Shown here piece after piece: positions 18,502 to 29,194 of a DNA stretch of 64,000 bases (position 1 is its first letter; each line of letters starts with the position of its first letter). Source of the stretch: Acinetobacter tandoii DSM 14970 = CIP 107469. GTDB taxonomy: Bacteria > Pseudomonadota > Gammaproteobacteria > Pseudomonadales > Moraxellaceae. Position numbers and translations under genes: made by a program. The DNA lies in NCBI RefSeq assembly GCF_000400735.1, contig NZ_KE007375.1, positions 62,001-126,000 on the forward strand, written 5' to 3'. The notes under the pieces were generated by a model, which searched no databases, had not been told where the DNA came from, and saw nothing but the letters and a program-made list of their open reading frames with translations.

Positions 18502-18531
18502 AATGCCCATCTAAAAAGATGGGCATTCTTT
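18502..18531 (+). terminator. intrinsic terminator of the Sel1-repeat gene
   Basis: AATGCCCATCT, loop AAAA, AGATGGGCATT, then CTTTTGG: an 11-bp perfect stem 28 bases after the stop. It may also serve the convergent AEC carrier gene (stop at 18551). Confidence 0.85.
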
Positions 18532-18550
18532 TGGGTCGAAAGATTGAAAC

Positions 18551-19495
18551 TTATCCCCACCAAAATGCAATCAAACTACTCACAACTCCAAACCCTAAAA
18601 TTGTACTGAGCATTAAAGGCGTAAGTGCTTTTTCATTTAGTCCATAAGTCTGTCCAAATATGCCAAATGCGATGGGCATCGGTAATGCAGCCAATAAAGT
18701 TCCTGCATACAACATTTCCTGACTGACATTCGGCAGTACAGAAAATAGGAGAAAAATGGTCAATGGCATGAGGATGATTTTTAAAAAAACCAAAACAAGG
18801 CTCTGTATATCAATGGCTTTTAGACCTATCCCCACCAAACTCCCACCAATCACAAATAGCGCCAGTGGTGATGCCGTCTTCCCTAGCATCGCTAAAATCT
18901 GATCGATAGCAGCGGGTAATTTTAGATTCAACAGCACACAGCCCATGCCCAAAATAATGGCTAAAATGACTGGGTTTTTCAGCAGATTAATTAAAGTGGG
19001 TATCGCAACCTGTTTAAAACTCCCCTGCTGCTGTAATCCCACCTCAGCAATCATTAATACCAAAGCGACAATCAGTAGATTTTCAATAATCAAAGTCAGA
19101 GAAATATAGATTGCAGCATGTTGACCAATCAACATGGTCAAAATTGCGGTACCGATAAAACCAGTATTCGACATCGATGCTCCCATCGCCATGACTGCCG
19201 AAGCAGTTAAGCGATGTTGGAAATAATGCCGATATAAAACAAAAGCACAAACGAACAGCAGTAATGAACCACCGCCATAAGCGATAAAATAGCTAGGATG
19301 CCAGATTTCAGATAGGTTACGACTGGCTAAGGCATGCAATAAAAATGCAGGCAATGCGATCTTAATGACGAAAGCACTCAGCGCTTTAATCTGTTCAGAC
19401 AGAATTAAACCACCTTTCACACAGATGAACCCAAGCAATACCAACAAGATAATCGGTAAAATAATACTTAAAACCACAAGTGCGCTCCATGGCAA
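18551..19495 (-). CDS. AEC family (auxin efflux carrier-like) transporter
   Basis: A 314-aa inner-membrane protein with about ten hydrophobic segments in two halves. AEC features include the N-terminal VKGGLILSEQIKALSAFVIKIALPAFLL, the MSNTGFIGTAIL motif in the fourth helix, and the C-terminal PIAFGIFGQTYGLNEK. Family members move small organic acids or amino-acid derivatives outward; the substrate cannot be told from the sequence. It is a single gene, convergent with the Sel1-repeat gene. Confidence 0.9.
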   Translation of the reverse strand: MPWSALVVLSIILPIILLVLLGFICVKGGLILSEQIKALSAFVIKIALPAFLLHALASRNLSEIWHPSYFIAYGGGSLLLFVCAFVLYRHYFQHRLTASAVMAMGASMSNTGFIGTAILTMLIGQHAAIYISLTLIIENLLIVALVLMIAEVGLQQQGSFKQVAIPTLINLLKNPVILAIILGMGCVLLNLKLPAAIDQILAMLGKTASPLALFVIGGSLVGIGLKAIDIQSLVLVFLKIILMPLTIFLLFSVLPNVSQEMLYAGTLLAALPMPIAFGIFGQTYGLNEKALTPLMLSTILGFGVVSSLIAFWWG

Positions 19496-19591
19496 TGCTT
19501 TTTCAAAATAGCTCCTCGTTGTGCTTACTCACGTAATGATCATGGTCTGATCACTAACCGTGTTTTCTTCAATATCCCATCAAAGTGCAAT

Positions 19592-20701
19592 TTACTCGGA
19601 AAATGGCTTAAATAATTGCTTCACACCATGTGGCTGACAACGCAGATATTGCGGTGCAATTTCCAGAGTTTCTCCCAATTCTGCTGCGGCATGCCAAGGC
19701 CAACGCGGGTCGTACAACATTGCACGTGCTAAGCCGATAGCATCGGCTTGCTCATGTTGCAACACCTGTTCTGCTTGTTGGGCCTCGGTAATAAGCCCTA
19801 CGGCGATCACAGGAATATCGACCGCTTGTTTTACCGCATGTGCAAACGGCACTTGATAATTTGCCCCTATCTGAATTGCCTGCTCCACGTGTAAACCACC
19901 ACTGGAAACATGAATATATGCAACACCCAATTGCTGTAGACGTTTAGACAATTCAACCGACTCTTCAACCGTCCAGCCCCCATCAAACCAGTCTTGAGCC
20001 GAAAGACGCACACCAATTGGATAACCTTCAGGAACAGCAGCGAACACGGCTTGGAATGTTTCCAAAGTCATACGAATACGGTTCTCAAATTCACCCCCAT
20101 ATTCATCCTGACGTTGGTTCGCCAGTGGTGACATAAATTGATGCAACAGATAACCATGCGCAGCATGTAACTCGATTAAATCAAATCCTGCATCCACGGC
20201 ACGAATTGCAGCTTGGGCAAAATCTTGTTGCACTTGTTTAAGTTCAGCAACTGATAAGGCATGGGGTGGAATATCTTTAGGATTAAATGCGACCTCACTG
20301 GCAGAAACGGTTTGCCAACCATGTTTTTCTTCTGGTGTAATTTGTCCTCTACCCAGCCAAGGCTTATCCGTAGATGCCTTACGACCCGCATGTGCCAATT
20401 GAATCGCGAAGGGCATGGGAGAGATTGAACGCACTTTTTTCAATAGCTGCTGCATTTGATCGCGCTGAGCATCATTCCACAAGCCTAAATCTGCAAAACT
20501 GATTCGCCCTTCAGGCTGCACTGCTGTTGCTTCAATAATACATAAGCCCGCACCAGATAAGGCATAGTTGCCCCATTGTTGCTCATGCCAATAACTCAGT
20601 ACACCTTGATCATTGGCTGAATATTGACACATTGGTGCAATCACAATGCGATTTTTTACAGAGAGTGAACCATATTGGATCGACTGAAATAAGCGGGACA
20701 T
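19592..20701 (-). CDS. NADH:flavin oxidoreductase, old yellow enzyme family (YqjM-like)
   Basis: An FMN-dependent ene-reductase that uses NAD(P)H to reduce activated C=C bonds. 369 aa from the ATG at 20701 (MSRLFQSIQYG); an upstream in-frame ATG exists at 20716. Family motifs are RIVIAPMCQYSA (with the YqjM-type Cys), QLAHAGRKAS, the active-site HAAHGYLLHQFMSPLANQR, and AIGLARAMLYDPRWPWHAA near the end. The substrate is unknown. It is divergent from mutM and read as a single gene. Confidence 0.92.
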   Translation of the reverse strand: MSRLFQSIQYGSLSVKNRIVIAPMCQYSANDQGVLSYWHEQQWGNYALSGAGLCIIEATAVQPEGRISFADLGLWNDAQRDQMQQLLKKVRSISPMPFAIQLAHAGRKASTDKPWLGRGQITPEEKHGWQTVSASEVAFNPKDIPPHALSVAELKQVQQDFAQAAIRAVDAGFDLIELHAAHGYLLHQFMSPLANQRQDEYGGEFENRIRMTLETFQAVFAAVPEGYPIGVRLSAQDWFDGGWTVEESVELSKRLQQLGVAYIHVSSGGLHVEQAIQIGANYQVPFAHAVKQAVDIPVIAVGLITEAQQAEQVLQHEQADAIGLARAMLYDPRWPWHAAAELGETLEIAPQYLRCQPHGVKQLFKPFSE

Positions 20702-20894
20702 ACAAGGCCTCATCATTCTAATTTCCGTGACTTATCACGTTATACAGATTATGACGTGGCTGCAAATACTCTTTTTATCTATTGTTTGACGTCCAGCCCC
20801 AAAAAGAAAGCGATCTGATTTTGAAAAGACTTGCATTCCCTTCTATTCAGCCCGATATTAGCCTTGTTGTCTAAGAACTGTCATTTTGAAGCCT

Positions 20895-21746
20895 ATGCCT
20901 GAATTACCTGAAGTAGAAACCACCAAAACCAGCTTGCTCCCGTTGATTGGACAAAGTGTTCAATCTGTCACAGTCTTTGAGCCACGTTTACGCTGGCCAA
21001 TACCTGATGATTTGCACCGCTTACAAGGACAGAAACTACTCAAACTCACGCGTCGCTCTAAATATATTTTGGCAGAATTTGAACAAGATCGTATGCTTTG
21101 GCATTTAGGTATGTCTGGCAGTTTTCGCCTATGCGAAGCTCATGAAGAAAAACGCAAACACGATCATTTAATTCTTCAATTTGATGACATTCAATTACGC
21201 TATCATGACCCGCGCCGCTTTGGTTGTATTCTTTGGTGGGATGCAGAAACTGAAGCAAAACTGCTCGCACCTTTAGGGCCTGAACCTCTCAGCGAAGCAT
21301 TTAATGCAGCATATTTAAGCCAAAAACTGAAAAATAAACAGGTCGGCATAAAAATTGCACTGATGGATAATCATGTGGTGGTTGGTGTAGGCAATATCTA
21401 TGCAACTGAAAGCTTATTCAATTTAGGTATACATCCTGCACAAATGGCCTCAAGTTTATCGATGAGTCAGATTGAAAAATTGGTAGAGGAAACCAAAAGA
21501 ATTTTACAACAAGCCATTCTACTGGGTGGATCAACGCTAAGAGATTATAGTAACGCGATGGGGGAAAATGGATACTTTCAACAAACCTTACTCGCTTATG
21601 GGCGTGCGGGTGAAATGTGTGTGAACTGTGAAACAACATTGGAAAATTTAAAATTGGGACAACGTGCTAGTGTCTTTTGCCCTCAATGCCAACCCTTGAA
21701 ACAGGTATCTAAAACAACAGCAATCAAGCGAGGTAAGATCAAATGA
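20895..21746 (+). CDS. mutM: formamidopyrimidine-DNA glycosylase
   Basis: This base-excision repair enzyme removes 8-oxoguanine and formamidopyrimidines and nicks the abasic site. 283 aa from ATG 20895, which yields the invariant N-terminus PELPEVET after Met removal (Pro nucleophile, Glu catalytic). The helix-two-turn-helix (YATESLFNLGIHPA) and the C-terminal zinc finger (CVNC and CPQC) are present. The C-terminus has a short Lys/Thr tail. The stop overlaps the start of the parvulin gene by four bases, so the two are co-translated. Confidence 0.97.
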   Translation: MPELPEVETTKTSLLPLIGQSVQSVTVFEPRLRWPIPDDLHRLQGQKLLKLTRRSKYILAEFEQDRMLWHLGMSGSFRLCEAHEEKRKHDHLILQFDDIQLRYHDPRRFGCILWWDAETEAKLLAPLGPEPLSEAFNAAYLSQKLKNKQVGIKIALMDNHVVVGVGNIYATESLFNLGIHPAQMASSLSMSQIEKLVEETKRILQQAILLGGSTLRDYSNAMGENGYFQQTLLAYGRAGEMCVNCETTLENLKLGQRASVFCPQCQPLKQVSKTTAIKRGKIK

Positions 21747-22027
21747 AAACAGCCATTGTTCGACATATTCTGGTCAAAGATAAAGAGTTAGCTGAGCAGT
21801 TAAAAAAGAAGATTTTAGATGGTGCCGATTTTGCCAAAATTGCCAAACAATACTCGACCTGTAATTCAGGTAAGCGTGGCGGCGAGCTCGGTGAAGTGAA
21901 AAAAGGTCAATTGGTACCTGTGATTGATAAACTGGTATTTACTGCAGCCGAACATGTCTTGCATGGTCCAGTGAAAAGCCAATTTGGCTTTCATTTGGTT
22001 GAAATCAAATTCCGCATGGCATTCTAA
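21743..22027 (+). CDS. parvulin-type peptidyl-prolyl isomerase (PpiC-like)
   Basis: A 94-aa single-domain parvulin catalysing cis-trans isomerisation at proline. Family motifs are VRHILVKD at the start, ADFAKIAKQYSTCNSGKRGGELGEV and QFGFHLVEIK at the end. There is no signal peptide, so it is cytoplasmic like E. coli PpiC. It overlaps mutM by four bases (ATGA), an arrangement suggesting co-expression, though a functional link to DNA repair is not implied by the family. Confidence 0.93.
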   Translation: MKTAIVRHILVKDKELAEQLKKKILDGADFAKIAKQYSTCNSGKRGGELGEVKKGQLVPVIDKLVFTAAEHVLHGPVKSQFGFHLVEIKFRMAF

Positions 22028-22085
22028 AATGATCCTGTAAAGCAGCGCCTTATATGATTTTAGGCACTGCCCTTTTGATAGCGGT

Positions 22086-22415
22086 TTAAGCCGCTTTCAT
22101 TTCATATATCCAAGCATCCGTTCGTTCGCCCGACTCTAATTCAACTTGAACCTTGACCCGTTGATACTGCATCCCTTCAAATTCATCTAAAGAAGACCAA
22201 TGCTCAGTCAATTTTTCGGTACTAAAAAAATAACCTTCCACTTTGGGAGCCGCTTGGTCCAGTACAATGGCAGGTAAACCTTTATCAGGTCCCCAATCCA
22301 AAATGTGTACTACGCCATTTACATAGCCTTTCTGCCATGTTCCACCAATGCCTTCTAAAATATGCGCATTTTCCTGATTTGGACGTAAAGTCCCATAGAC
22401 AAACAAGCGATTCAT
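22086..22415 (-). CDS. gamma-glutamylcyclotransferase-like (YtfP family) protein
   Basis: 109 aa from ATG 22415; a TTG at 22433 would add six residues. The cyclotransferase fold signature FVYGTLRPNQ opens the protein, and the acidic residue used in catalysis by active family members fits in SLDEFEGMQYQR. The family includes true gamma-glutamylamine cyclotransferases and proteins of unproven activity. It lies upstream of mscL on the same strand in map order, convergent with the parvulin gene. Confidence 0.85.
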   Translation of the reverse strand: MNRLFVYGTLRPNQENAHILEGIGGTWQKGYVNGVVHILDWGPDKGLPAIVLDQAAPKVEGYFFSTEKLTEHWSSLDEFEGMQYQRVKVQVELESGERTDAWIYEMKAA

Positions 22416-22505
22416 CGGATCTTCATCTTTCAATTTAAAAAATCAGCGCGCATCTTAATCGGAAAAATGTACAAAAACTAGCCCTATCATACGCAACTCA
22501 TGGCA

Positions 22506-22532
22506 TAAAAAACGGCACTTTAAAGTGCCGTT
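22506..22532 (-). terminator. intrinsic terminator of mscL
   Basis: AACGGCACTT, TA, AAGTGCCGTT on the minus strand, followed by further T. The stem is perfect, 18 bases after the mscL stop. Confidence 0.88.
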
Positions 22533-22549
22533 TAGGAAGTCTAAATCTA

Positions 22550-22984
22550 TTAAGATTTATTTTTTAACTCATCACGTATTTCACGTAACAATTGGATATC
22601 TTCTGGAGTTGCCGCTGGTTCTGGTGCAACTTCTTCTTGTTTACGACGCATACGGTTAATCATTTTCACCATTAAAAATACTACCCACGCCAAAATGATG
22701 AAGTTAATTAAAATAGTGAGGAAGTTACCATAAGTTAAAACATTCACGCCTGCTTTGGTTAATTCATCTAAGGACTGTAGGTTATTCGGATTATCACCCA
22801 ACACAAAGAATTTTTGCGTGAAATCTACACCGCCACCTGTGATTACAGTAATCAAGGGCATAATGATGTCTTTTACTAATGAATCAACAATCTTGCCAAA
22901 TGCCCCACCGATGATTACACCGACAGCCAAATCAATCATGTTACCTTTCACCGCAAATTCGCGGAATTCTTGAATAATACTCAT
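22550..22984 (-). CDS. mscL: large-conductance mechanosensitive channel
   Basis: A 144-aa homopentameric inner-membrane channel that opens under high membrane tension to release solutes on osmotic downshock. The N-terminal [33 protein letters not shown] (amphipathic helix and TM1 with the glycine-rich gate), TM2 around residues 70-100, and the charged C-terminal bundle are all present. The start has GGAG six bases upstream. Length is standard. Confidence 0.97.
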   Translation of the reverse strand: MSIIQEFREFAVKGNMIDLAVGVIIGGAFGKIVDSLVKDIIMPLITVITGGGVDFTQKFFVLGDNPNNLQSLDELTKAGVNVLTYGNFLTILINFIILAWVVFLMVKMINRMRRKQEEVAPEPAATPEDIQLLREIRDELKNKS

Positions 22985-23115
22985 TGGAATCTCCAGTTCT
23001 TTTTTGACTTTAATTTATGTGATGCAGTATACATTATTGAAATCTATATATTTCTATCTAATTTACTTGGTTTTGTAAATTATCTACAACGCTTTGTAGA
23101 ATAACTTATACAAAA

Positions 23116-23143
23116 AAACCGCTAATCGGAATTAGCGGTTTTT
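23116..23143 (-). terminator. intrinsic terminator of typA
   Basis: AAACCGCTAAT, loop CGGA (TCCG on the minus strand), ATTAGCGGTTT, with an A-run that becomes a T-run for the minus transcript. Confidence 0.88.
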
Positions 23144-23166
23144 AAGAAGCATTACATGAAAATCAA

Positions 23167-25002
23167 TTATTTATCACGGTTACGCTTACGTTCGTTTTCA
23201 GTCAAGTAACGCTTACGGATACGAATTGACTTAGGTGTTACTTCAACTAATTCATCATCTTCAATGAATTCAAGCGCTTGTTCAAGCGTATATTCAATTG
23301 CAGGGGTTAAAGTCAACGCATCATCAGTACCAGAAGCACGTACGTTAGTTAACTGTTTCGCCTTAGTTGGGTTAACTACCATGTCGTCTGAACGAGAGTT
23401 AATACCTACGATCATACCTTCGTAAACTTCTAACTGTGGTTTAGCGAATAGACGACCACGGTCTTGTAAACTGAACAATGCATAGCCCAAGCAAGTACCT
23501 TGAACCATAGAGATCAATACACCGTTTTGACGTTTCGCAACAGTACCTTGTTTAACAGGGCCATAATGCGAGAAGCTTGAAGTCATGATCCCTGTACCAG
23601 AAGTCATGGTCAAGAATTCAGAACGGAAACCGATTAGACCACGTGAAGGTACAGTTGCTTCAATACGGATACGGCCTTTACCGTCAACTTCCATATTGGT
23701 CATTTCGCCTTTACGGTGACCCATTTGTTCCATTACAGCACCTTGATGCTGCTCTTCAACGTCAAACGTTACGTTTTCGTAAGGCTCTTGTCTTTCACCA
23801 TCAATTTCTTTGATGATTACTTGTGGACGAGATACGCCCATTTCGAAGCCTTCACGACGCATGTTTTCAATTAAAACTGAAAGGTGAAGTTCACCACGGC
23901 CAGATACTTTGAAACGGTCTGGACTGTCAGTGTCTTCAACACGAAGTGCTACGTTATGAATTAATTCGCGGTCTAAACGTTCACGGATATTACGTGAAGT
24001 TACGAATTTACCTTCTTTACCAGCAAACGGTGAGTTGTTTACTTGGAAGGTCATCGATACTGTAGGTTCATCTACAGACAATGCAGGTAATGCTTCTACA
24101 TTTTTCGGATCACAAATTGTGTCAGAAATGTTCAATGCATCAATACCTGTAATACATACGATGTCGCCCGCAGATGCTGATTCAACATCTACACGCTCTA
24201 AACCATGGTAACCCATAATTTTTAAGATACGACCGTTACGTGTATTGCCTTCTTTGTCAATTACAGTCACAGGTGTATTCAATTTTACAGAACCACGTTG
24301 AATACGACCAACACCGATAACACCTACGAAGCTGTTATAGTCAAGTGATGAAATCTGCATTTGGAATGGACCATCAACATCTACTGCTGGTGGTTCAACA
24401 ATGTCAACTACAGTTTCAAACAACGGAGTCATGTCTTCAGCCAATTCTTCTGGAGAAGGACCAGCAACACCACGTAAGCCTGAAGCATAAACGATCGGGA
24501 AGTCTAACTGTTCGTCTGTTGCACCCAAGTTGTCGAACAAGTCAAATACTTGGTCGATTACCCAGTCACAACGTGCGCTTGGTTTGTCAACTTTGTTGAT
24601 AATTACGATTGGTTTCAAACCACGAGCAAACGCTTTTTGAGTTACAAAGCGAGTTTGTGGCATTGGACCTTCTTGAGAGTCAACCAATAACAATACACAG
24701 TCAACCATCGACATTACACGTTCAACTTCACCACCGAAGTCTGCGTGTCCTGGGGTGTCGACGATGTTGATGCGGTAAGTTGTATCAGTACGCTTGTCTA
24801 ACCAAGTGATGGCAGTGTTTTTTGCCAAAATGGTAATACCACGTTCACTTTCTAGTGCATTCGAGTCCATGACACGCTCAATCTCACCTGCGCGATCACC
24901 GAGGGCACCTGATTGTTGAAGTAATTTATCGACAAGTGTGGTTTTACCGTGGTCGACGTGGGCAATAATTGCAATATTGCGGAGATTTTTGATATCTGAC
25001 AT
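23167..25002 (-). CDS. typA: translational GTPase TypA/BipA
   Basis: A ribosome-associated GTPase that assists 50S assembly and growth at low temperature or under stress. The 611 aa length is standard. The G domain shows [11 protein letters not shown] (P-loop), RGITI (switch), [14 protein letters not shown] and NKVDKP. Later domains include the characteristic [15 protein letters not shown], and the C-terminus is basic ([10 protein letters not shown]). It is divergent from the NCS2 permease. Confidence 0.98.
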   Translation of the reverse strand: MSDIKNLRNIAIIAHVDHGKTTLVDKLLQQSGALGDRAGEIERVMDSNALESERGITILAKNTAITWLDKRTDTTYRINIVDTPGHADFGGEVERVMSMVDCVLLLVDSQEGPMPQTRFVTQKAFARGLKPIVIINKVDKPSARCDWVIDQVFDLFDNLGATDEQLDFPIVYASGLRGVAGPSPEELAEDMTPLFETVVDIVEPPAVDVDGPFQMQISSLDYNSFVGVIGVGRIQRGSVKLNTPVTVIDKEGNTRNGRILKIMGYHGLERVDVESASAGDIVCITGIDALNISDTICDPKNVEALPALSVDEPTVSMTFQVNNSPFAGKEGKFVTSRNIRERLDRELIHNVALRVEDTDSPDRFKVSGRGELHLSVLIENMRREGFEMGVSRPQVIIKEIDGERQEPYENVTFDVEEQHQGAVMEQMGHRKGEMTNMEVDGKGRIRIEATVPSRGLIGFRSEFLTMTSGTGIMTSSFSHYGPVKQGTVAKRQNGVLISMVQGTCLGYALFSLQDRGRLFAKPQLEVYEGMIVGINSRSDDMVVNPTKAKQLTNVRASGTDDALTLTPAIEYTLEQALEFIEDDELVEVTPKSIRIRKRYLTENERKRNRDK

Positions 25003-25115
25003 AGAATTCGATAAGCCTAAAACTTGAGGGCAAATTATACAGAAAAATAATAGATTTTAGTAGTGACAGTTTATTGACAAGCTCATTTTTTTTAACGACT
25101 GATCGGCATTTTGTT

Positions 25116-25143
25116 TTGTAAAGCTGTGTATCTCGATTAGAAT
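25116..25143 (+). promoter_or_regulatory. candidate promoter of the NCS2 permease gene
   Basis: TTGTAA, 16 bases, TAGAAT, ending 29 bases before the ATG at 25173. The -10 box is good and the -35 moderate. It lies in the divergent region with typA. Confidence 0.35.
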
Positions 25144-25172
25144 AGCGCCATCTTGCTAACGCCTTTTGACAT

Positions 25173-26543
25173 ATGTCTGATCAAAATCTCTCTCCCAATC
25201 AACCAGATCAGCTTGATTTGGTGTACGGTTTAAATGACCGTCCTAAACCTCTGATTGCCTTCCTTGCTGCCTTTCAGCACTTACTTGCCATTATTGTTCC
25301 GATTGTTACACCAGGCTTACTCATTTGCTTAGCTTTAGGTGTATCCCAACAAGATACCAACATGATTTTATCCATGTCTTTGGTGATTTCTGGGATTGCG
25401 ACCTTCTTACAATGTAAAAAAGTCGGTCCTTTTGGGGCAGGTTTACTGATTGTTCAGGGTACAAGTTTTAACTTTATTGGTCCAATCATCGGGATTGGCT
25501 CTGCCATGGTGGCAGCGGGCACCCCTGTAGAGTCTGTTATGGCGGCCATTTTTGGCGTGGTGATTGCAGGTTCATTCATTGAGATGGGTGTGTCACGCAT
25601 TTTACCTTGGGTAAAAATGTTAATTACCCCGTTGGTCACAGGCATTGTGGTGCTGTTAATTGGTTTGACCTTAATTAAGGAAGGCTTAATTAGCATGGGG
25701 GGCGGCTATCAAGCCATGTCGAACAATACTTTTGCCAACGCTGACAATTTAATTATGTCGTGTACAGTATTGGGTTTAATTATCTTATTGAACCGTATTC
25801 GTATTACATGGGTGAAAAGTTCAGCGATCTTGATTGCATTGGTTGTGGGATATGTCCTTGCAGGCTTTATGGGACATCTTGATTTTTCAGGTTTGAAAGA
25901 TGCTCCTTTAATTCAAGTGCCAACGCCAATGCATTTTGGAATTGACTTCTCTTGGAGTCTATTTATTCCAATGGCGTTTATTTATCTGGTCACCTCTTTA
26001 GAAGCGATTGGTGACATTACCGCGACCTCTAAACTTTCCAACCAACCTGTCGATGGTGCAACATGGATGGAACGTATCAAAGGTGGCGTATTGGTGAATG
26101 GTGCAAACTCATTCCTCGCTGGGATTTTCAACACATTCCCTAGCTCGGTGTTTGCACAAAATAATGGTGTGATTCAACTCACTGGGGTGGCTAGTCGTTA
26201 CGTGGGTATCTGGATTGCAGCGCTGTTGGTCATTTTGGGTTTACTTCCTGCGGTTGCAGGTGTGATTCAAGCTGTTCCGCAAGCGGTATTAGGTGGTGCT
26301 GTCATGGTCATGTTTGGTGCTGTTGCCGCATCAGGAATTAACATTCTGTCAGGCGTGCATCTTGACCGCCGTGCCCTGCTGATTATTGCGATTTCTCTCG
26401 CATTGGGTTTAGGTGTTGCACAAGTGCCTCAAATTCTGGAACATCTGCCAGAATTATTCCGTAACATTTTTAGTTCGGGTGTTGCGACAGGTGGTATTGC
26501 CGCACTGATTTTAAATATTGTGCTTCCTGAAACGAAGAAATAA
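25173..26543 (+). CDS. NCS2-family nucleobase (probably xanthine or urate) permease
   Basis: A proton symporter for purine bases in the inner membrane. 456 aa with about fourteen membrane segments. The TM1 motif FQHLLAI, the [10 protein letters not shown] region, and [18 protein letters not shown] (the substrate-binding loop with Glu and Asp) are typical of the XanP/XanQ/UacT branch rather than the uracil branch. The exact base is not decidable. It ends 67 bases before rsmC and may be co-transcribed with it. Confidence 0.88.
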   Translation: MSDQNLSPNQPDQLDLVYGLNDRPKPLIAFLAAFQHLLAIIVPIVTPGLLICLALGVSQQDTNMILSMSLVISGIATFLQCKKVGPFGAGLLIVQGTSFNFIGPIIGIGSAMVAAGTPVESVMAAIFGVVIAGSFIEMGVSRILPWVKMLITPLVTGIVVLLIGLTLIKEGLISMGGGYQAMSNNTFANADNLIMSCTVLGLIILLNRIRITWVKSSAILIALVVGYVLAGFMGHLDFSGLKDAPLIQVPTPMHFGIDFSWSLFIPMAFIYLVTSLEAIGDITATSKLSNQPVDGATWMERIKGGVLVNGANSFLAGIFNTFPSSVFAQNNGVIQLTGVASRYVGIWIAALLVILGLLPAVAGVIQAVPQAVLGGAVMVMFGAVAASGINILSGVHLDRRALLIIAISLALGLGVAQVPQILEHLPELFRNIFSSGVATGGIAALILNIVLPETKK

Positions 26544-26610
26544 GTTTTCATTTCTGTATGCACCTTGCCCAGCATTGTCTGGGCATCGTTTTTACTATGG
26601 AGTAAATAAG

Positions 26611-27636
26611 ATGGATCCACGAAGTGAAGTTGTTCTTCGCCAGCAAGCGTTTCTTTCTGGTTCAATTCTGTTGGTCAATGCGCCTTGTGATGAATTAAAT
26701 TCAGAACTCACAGGAACTGTTAAACCGCATTTTTGGACGTGGAATTTTAACGAATTACAATATTTTGAGGCTCAACAAAGCCCTGTACATTTTGGCACAG
26801 ATTTGCCAGAGGTCAGCTTTGAACAAGCGATTGTTTTTGTTCCAAAATCAAAAGAACTACTTAACTATGTGCTACACCAACTGGTCAGTCGTATGGCGGT
26901 AGGCTCTTCTATCTTTTTAGTGGGTGAAAAAAAAGGCGGAGTGGAACGTGCCGCGAAACAGCTACAACCTTTTGGTAAAAGCCTAAAATTAGACAGCGCC
27001 CGACATTGCCAAATGTGGCAACTGGTCACTGAAAAGACTGTAACCGCAAAACCTTTAGCTGACTGGGCACAACACTACACTGTGCAAACACCGAAAGGTG
27101 AGTTACAGATTAGCGCGTTACCAGGCGTATTCAGCCAGAACCGTTTAGATGTCGGTACAGCCGTTTTACTCCCATATCTATCAGAAGTAACGTCGGGTAA
27201 AATTGCAGATTTTGGTTGTGGTGCGGGCGTTATCAGTGCTTATTTAGCCAAGTTAAATCCGAAAAATCGCATTTTTGCTTTAGACGTCGATGCCTTTGCA
27301 CTTGCATCCACAAAAATGACTTTTGAAAAAAATAATCTTTTACCAGAACAACTTGAGATTAAAGCAGTACGAGGCATTGAAGATGCCCCTCTGTTTTTAC
27401 ACGCAATCGTCAGTAATCCCCCATTCCATCAAGGCATTCATACAGATTACAATGCCAGCGAAAATTTATGCAAAACATCTCGCCGTCATCTGAAATCAGA
27501 TGGTGAATTGTGGATTGTTGCCAATCGCTTTTTAAATTATCCATTACTTATTGAGCAAAGTTTTGGTCAATGTACAACCAAAGCCGATCAACAAGGCTTT
27601 AAAGTGCTGTTTGCAAGCACGCAAAAGAAATCTTAA
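26611..27636 (+). CDS. rsmC: 16S rRNA (guanine-N2)-methyltransferase RsmC-like
   Basis: A SAM-dependent enzyme expected to methylate G1207 of 16S rRNA. 341 aa from ATG 26611, with GGAG upstream; a longer frame from 26518 overlaps the permease end and adds unrelated residues. It has the two-domain RsmC layout: a degenerate N-terminal methyltransferase-like domain, then the active one with [16 protein letters not shown] and the catalytic VSNPPFHQG (N4/N2-type NPPF). The stop is nine bases before lysP, so the two form an operon. Confidence 0.92.
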   Translation: MDPRSEVVLRQQAFLSGSILLVNAPCDELNSELTGTVKPHFWTWNFNELQYFEAQQSPVHFGTDLPEVSFEQAIVFVPKSKELLNYVLHQLVSRMAVGSSIFLVGEKKGGVERAAKQLQPFGKSLKLDSARHCQMWQLVTEKTVTAKPLADWAQHYTVQTPKGELQISALPGVFSQNRLDVGTAVLLPYLSEVTSGKIADFGCGAGVISAYLAKLNPKNRIFALDVDAFALASTKMTFEKNNLLPEQLEIKAVRGIEDAPLFLHAIVSNPPFHQGIHTDYNASENLCKTSRRHLKSDGELWIVANRFLNYPLLIEQSFGQCTTKADQQGFKVLFASTQKKS

Positions 27637-27645
27637 GGAACAACG

Positions 27646-29109
27646 ATGAGCGAAACGACTCAACCAGCTCAACTCAAGCGTAAGCTTGGAGCTCGTCATC
27701 TGAATATGATCGCCATTGGTGGTTCTATTGGTACAGGTTTATTCCTTGCCTCAGGTGCGACCATTGCAAATGCAGGTCCTGGCGGTGCATTGCTCGCCTA
27801 TTGCTTAATTGGTGTGATGATTTACTTTCTTATGACCAGCCTAGGCGAACTTGCAACTCATAACCCAACTTCAGGTGCTTTTTTTACCTATGGCACTAAA
27901 TATGTTGAAGGCGGTTTTGGTTTCGCCCTTGGTTGGAACTATTGGTACAACTGGGCAATTACGGTTGCATTTGAATTGGTTGCCGTCCAATTCATCATGA
28001 AATTCTGGTTTCCAGATATTCCTGGATTTTACTGGAGTGCGCTGTTCCTAGCCGTTGTGTTTGGGATTAATGCGCTTACGGTAAAAGGCTTCGGTGAAAG
28101 TGAGTTTTTCTTCTCATTGGTTAAAGTCCTTGCGATTATTGTATTCATCATTATTGGTATCTTCACAATTGCAAAAATCATGATGACTTCAGGTGCATCA
28201 ACATTTGCAAACTGGACCAAGGGTGAAGCACCTTTTGTTGGTGGCCTATCTGCACTCATTGGGGTCGCCATGATTGCGGGATTCTCTTTTCAGGGAACGG
28301 AAATGGTCGGAGTTGCTGCAGGAGAATCCAAAGACCCTCAAAAGACTATTCCTATTGCCATTAAACAAATTTTCTGGCGTATCTTGTTATTTTATATCGT
28401 GTGTATTTTCATCATCGGCACCCTAATTTCATACGATGATCCTTTGCTTTTACAGGCGGCTTCGTCTCAAAATATTGCGTTATCCCCTTTCACCTTACTC
28501 TACGAAAAAGCAGGTTTTGCCTTTGCTGCGAGTGCAATGAATGCCGTGATTTTGACTGCAATTCTTTCAGCAGGGAACTCAGGCATGTATACATCAACCC
28601 GTATGCTGTTTAACATGGCACAGAACGGCAGCGCACCCAAGCTGTTTGGTAAACTTGATCCGCGTGGCGTACCAATGAATGCACTTTATGCAACAACAGT
28701 AATTGCTGCACTGTGCTTCTTAACCACTTTTATTGGTGAAGAACAAGTATTCAACTGGTTACTCAACATGTCAGGGATGTGCGGTTTTATCGTTTGGCTG
28801 GGCATTGCTGTTTCACACTATCGTTTCCGTAAAGGGTATATCGCACAAGGACATAAAATTGAAGATTTAGCTTATCGTGCAAAATTCTTCCCTTTTGCAC
28901 CATGGTTTGCCTTTATCCTATGTTCAATTGTTGTCCTCGGTCAGAATTACCAAGCGGTACTGGCGGGTGAGTGGTTATCTGTTTTATCCACCTATATCGG
29001 GATTTTCTTATTCTTGGTAATTTGGCTTGGTTATAAATGGAAATACAAAACCAAGTTGATCTCCTACAAAGAAATGGATGTGAACCCAATGAATCCAGAC
29101 CGAGAATAA
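27646..29109 (+). CDS. lysP: lysine-specific permease (APC family)
   Basis: A 487-aa inner-membrane amino-acid:proton symporter with twelve membrane segments. The sequence closely follows E. coli LysP through most of its length: ARHLNMIAIGGSIGTGLF, GFALGWNYWYNWA, GFSFQGTEM, and SGMYTSTRMLF. Lysine specificity is inferred from this likeness. A good ribosome binding site (AAGGAAC) lies within the nine-base gap after rsmC. The gene ends at a strong terminator (29121-29148). Confidence 0.92.
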   Translation: MSETTQPAQLKRKLGARHLNMIAIGGSIGTGLFLASGATIANAGPGGALLAYCLIGVMIYFLMTSLGELATHNPTSGAFFTYGTKYVEGGFGFALGWNYWYNWAITVAFELVAVQFIMKFWFPDIPGFYWSALFLAVVFGINALTVKGFGESEFFFSLVKVLAIIVFIIIGIFTIAKIMMTSGASTFANWTKGEAPFVGGLSALIGVAMIAGFSFQGTEMVGVAAGESKDPQKTIPIAIKQIFWRILLFYIVCIFIIGTLISYDDPLLLQAASSQNIALSPFTLLYEKAGFAFAASAMNAVILTAILSAGNSGMYTSTRMLFNMAQNGSAPKLFGKLDPRGVPMNALYATTVIAALCFLTTFIGEEQVFNWLLNMSGMCGFIVWLGIAVSHYRFRKGYIAQGHKIEDLAYRAKFFPFAPWFAFILCSIVVLGQNYQAVLAGEWLSVLSTYIGIFLFLVIWLGYKWKYKTKLISYKEMDVNPMNPDRE

Positions 29110-29120
29110 TTTTTATATTA

Positions 29121-29148
29121 AAAAAACAGCCTTCGGGCTGTTTTTTTA
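29121..29148 (+). terminator. intrinsic terminator of rsmC-lysP
   Basis: AACAGCC, loop TTCG, GGCTGTT, then seven T. A UUCG tetraloop with a T-run 16 bases after the stop; textbook quality. Confidence 0.95.
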
Positions 29149-29159
29149 TTCTTTGAATA

Positions 29160-29188
29160 TTCGACATTCAATTAACTCAAACTAAAAT
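29160..29188 (+). promoter_or_regulatory. candidate promoter of an intergenic small RNA
   Basis: TTCGAC, 17 bases, TAAAAT. It lies just after the lysP terminator and points toward a second strong terminator at 29291-29322, with no protein gene between. Confidence 0.35.
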
Positions 29189-29194
29189 ACAAAG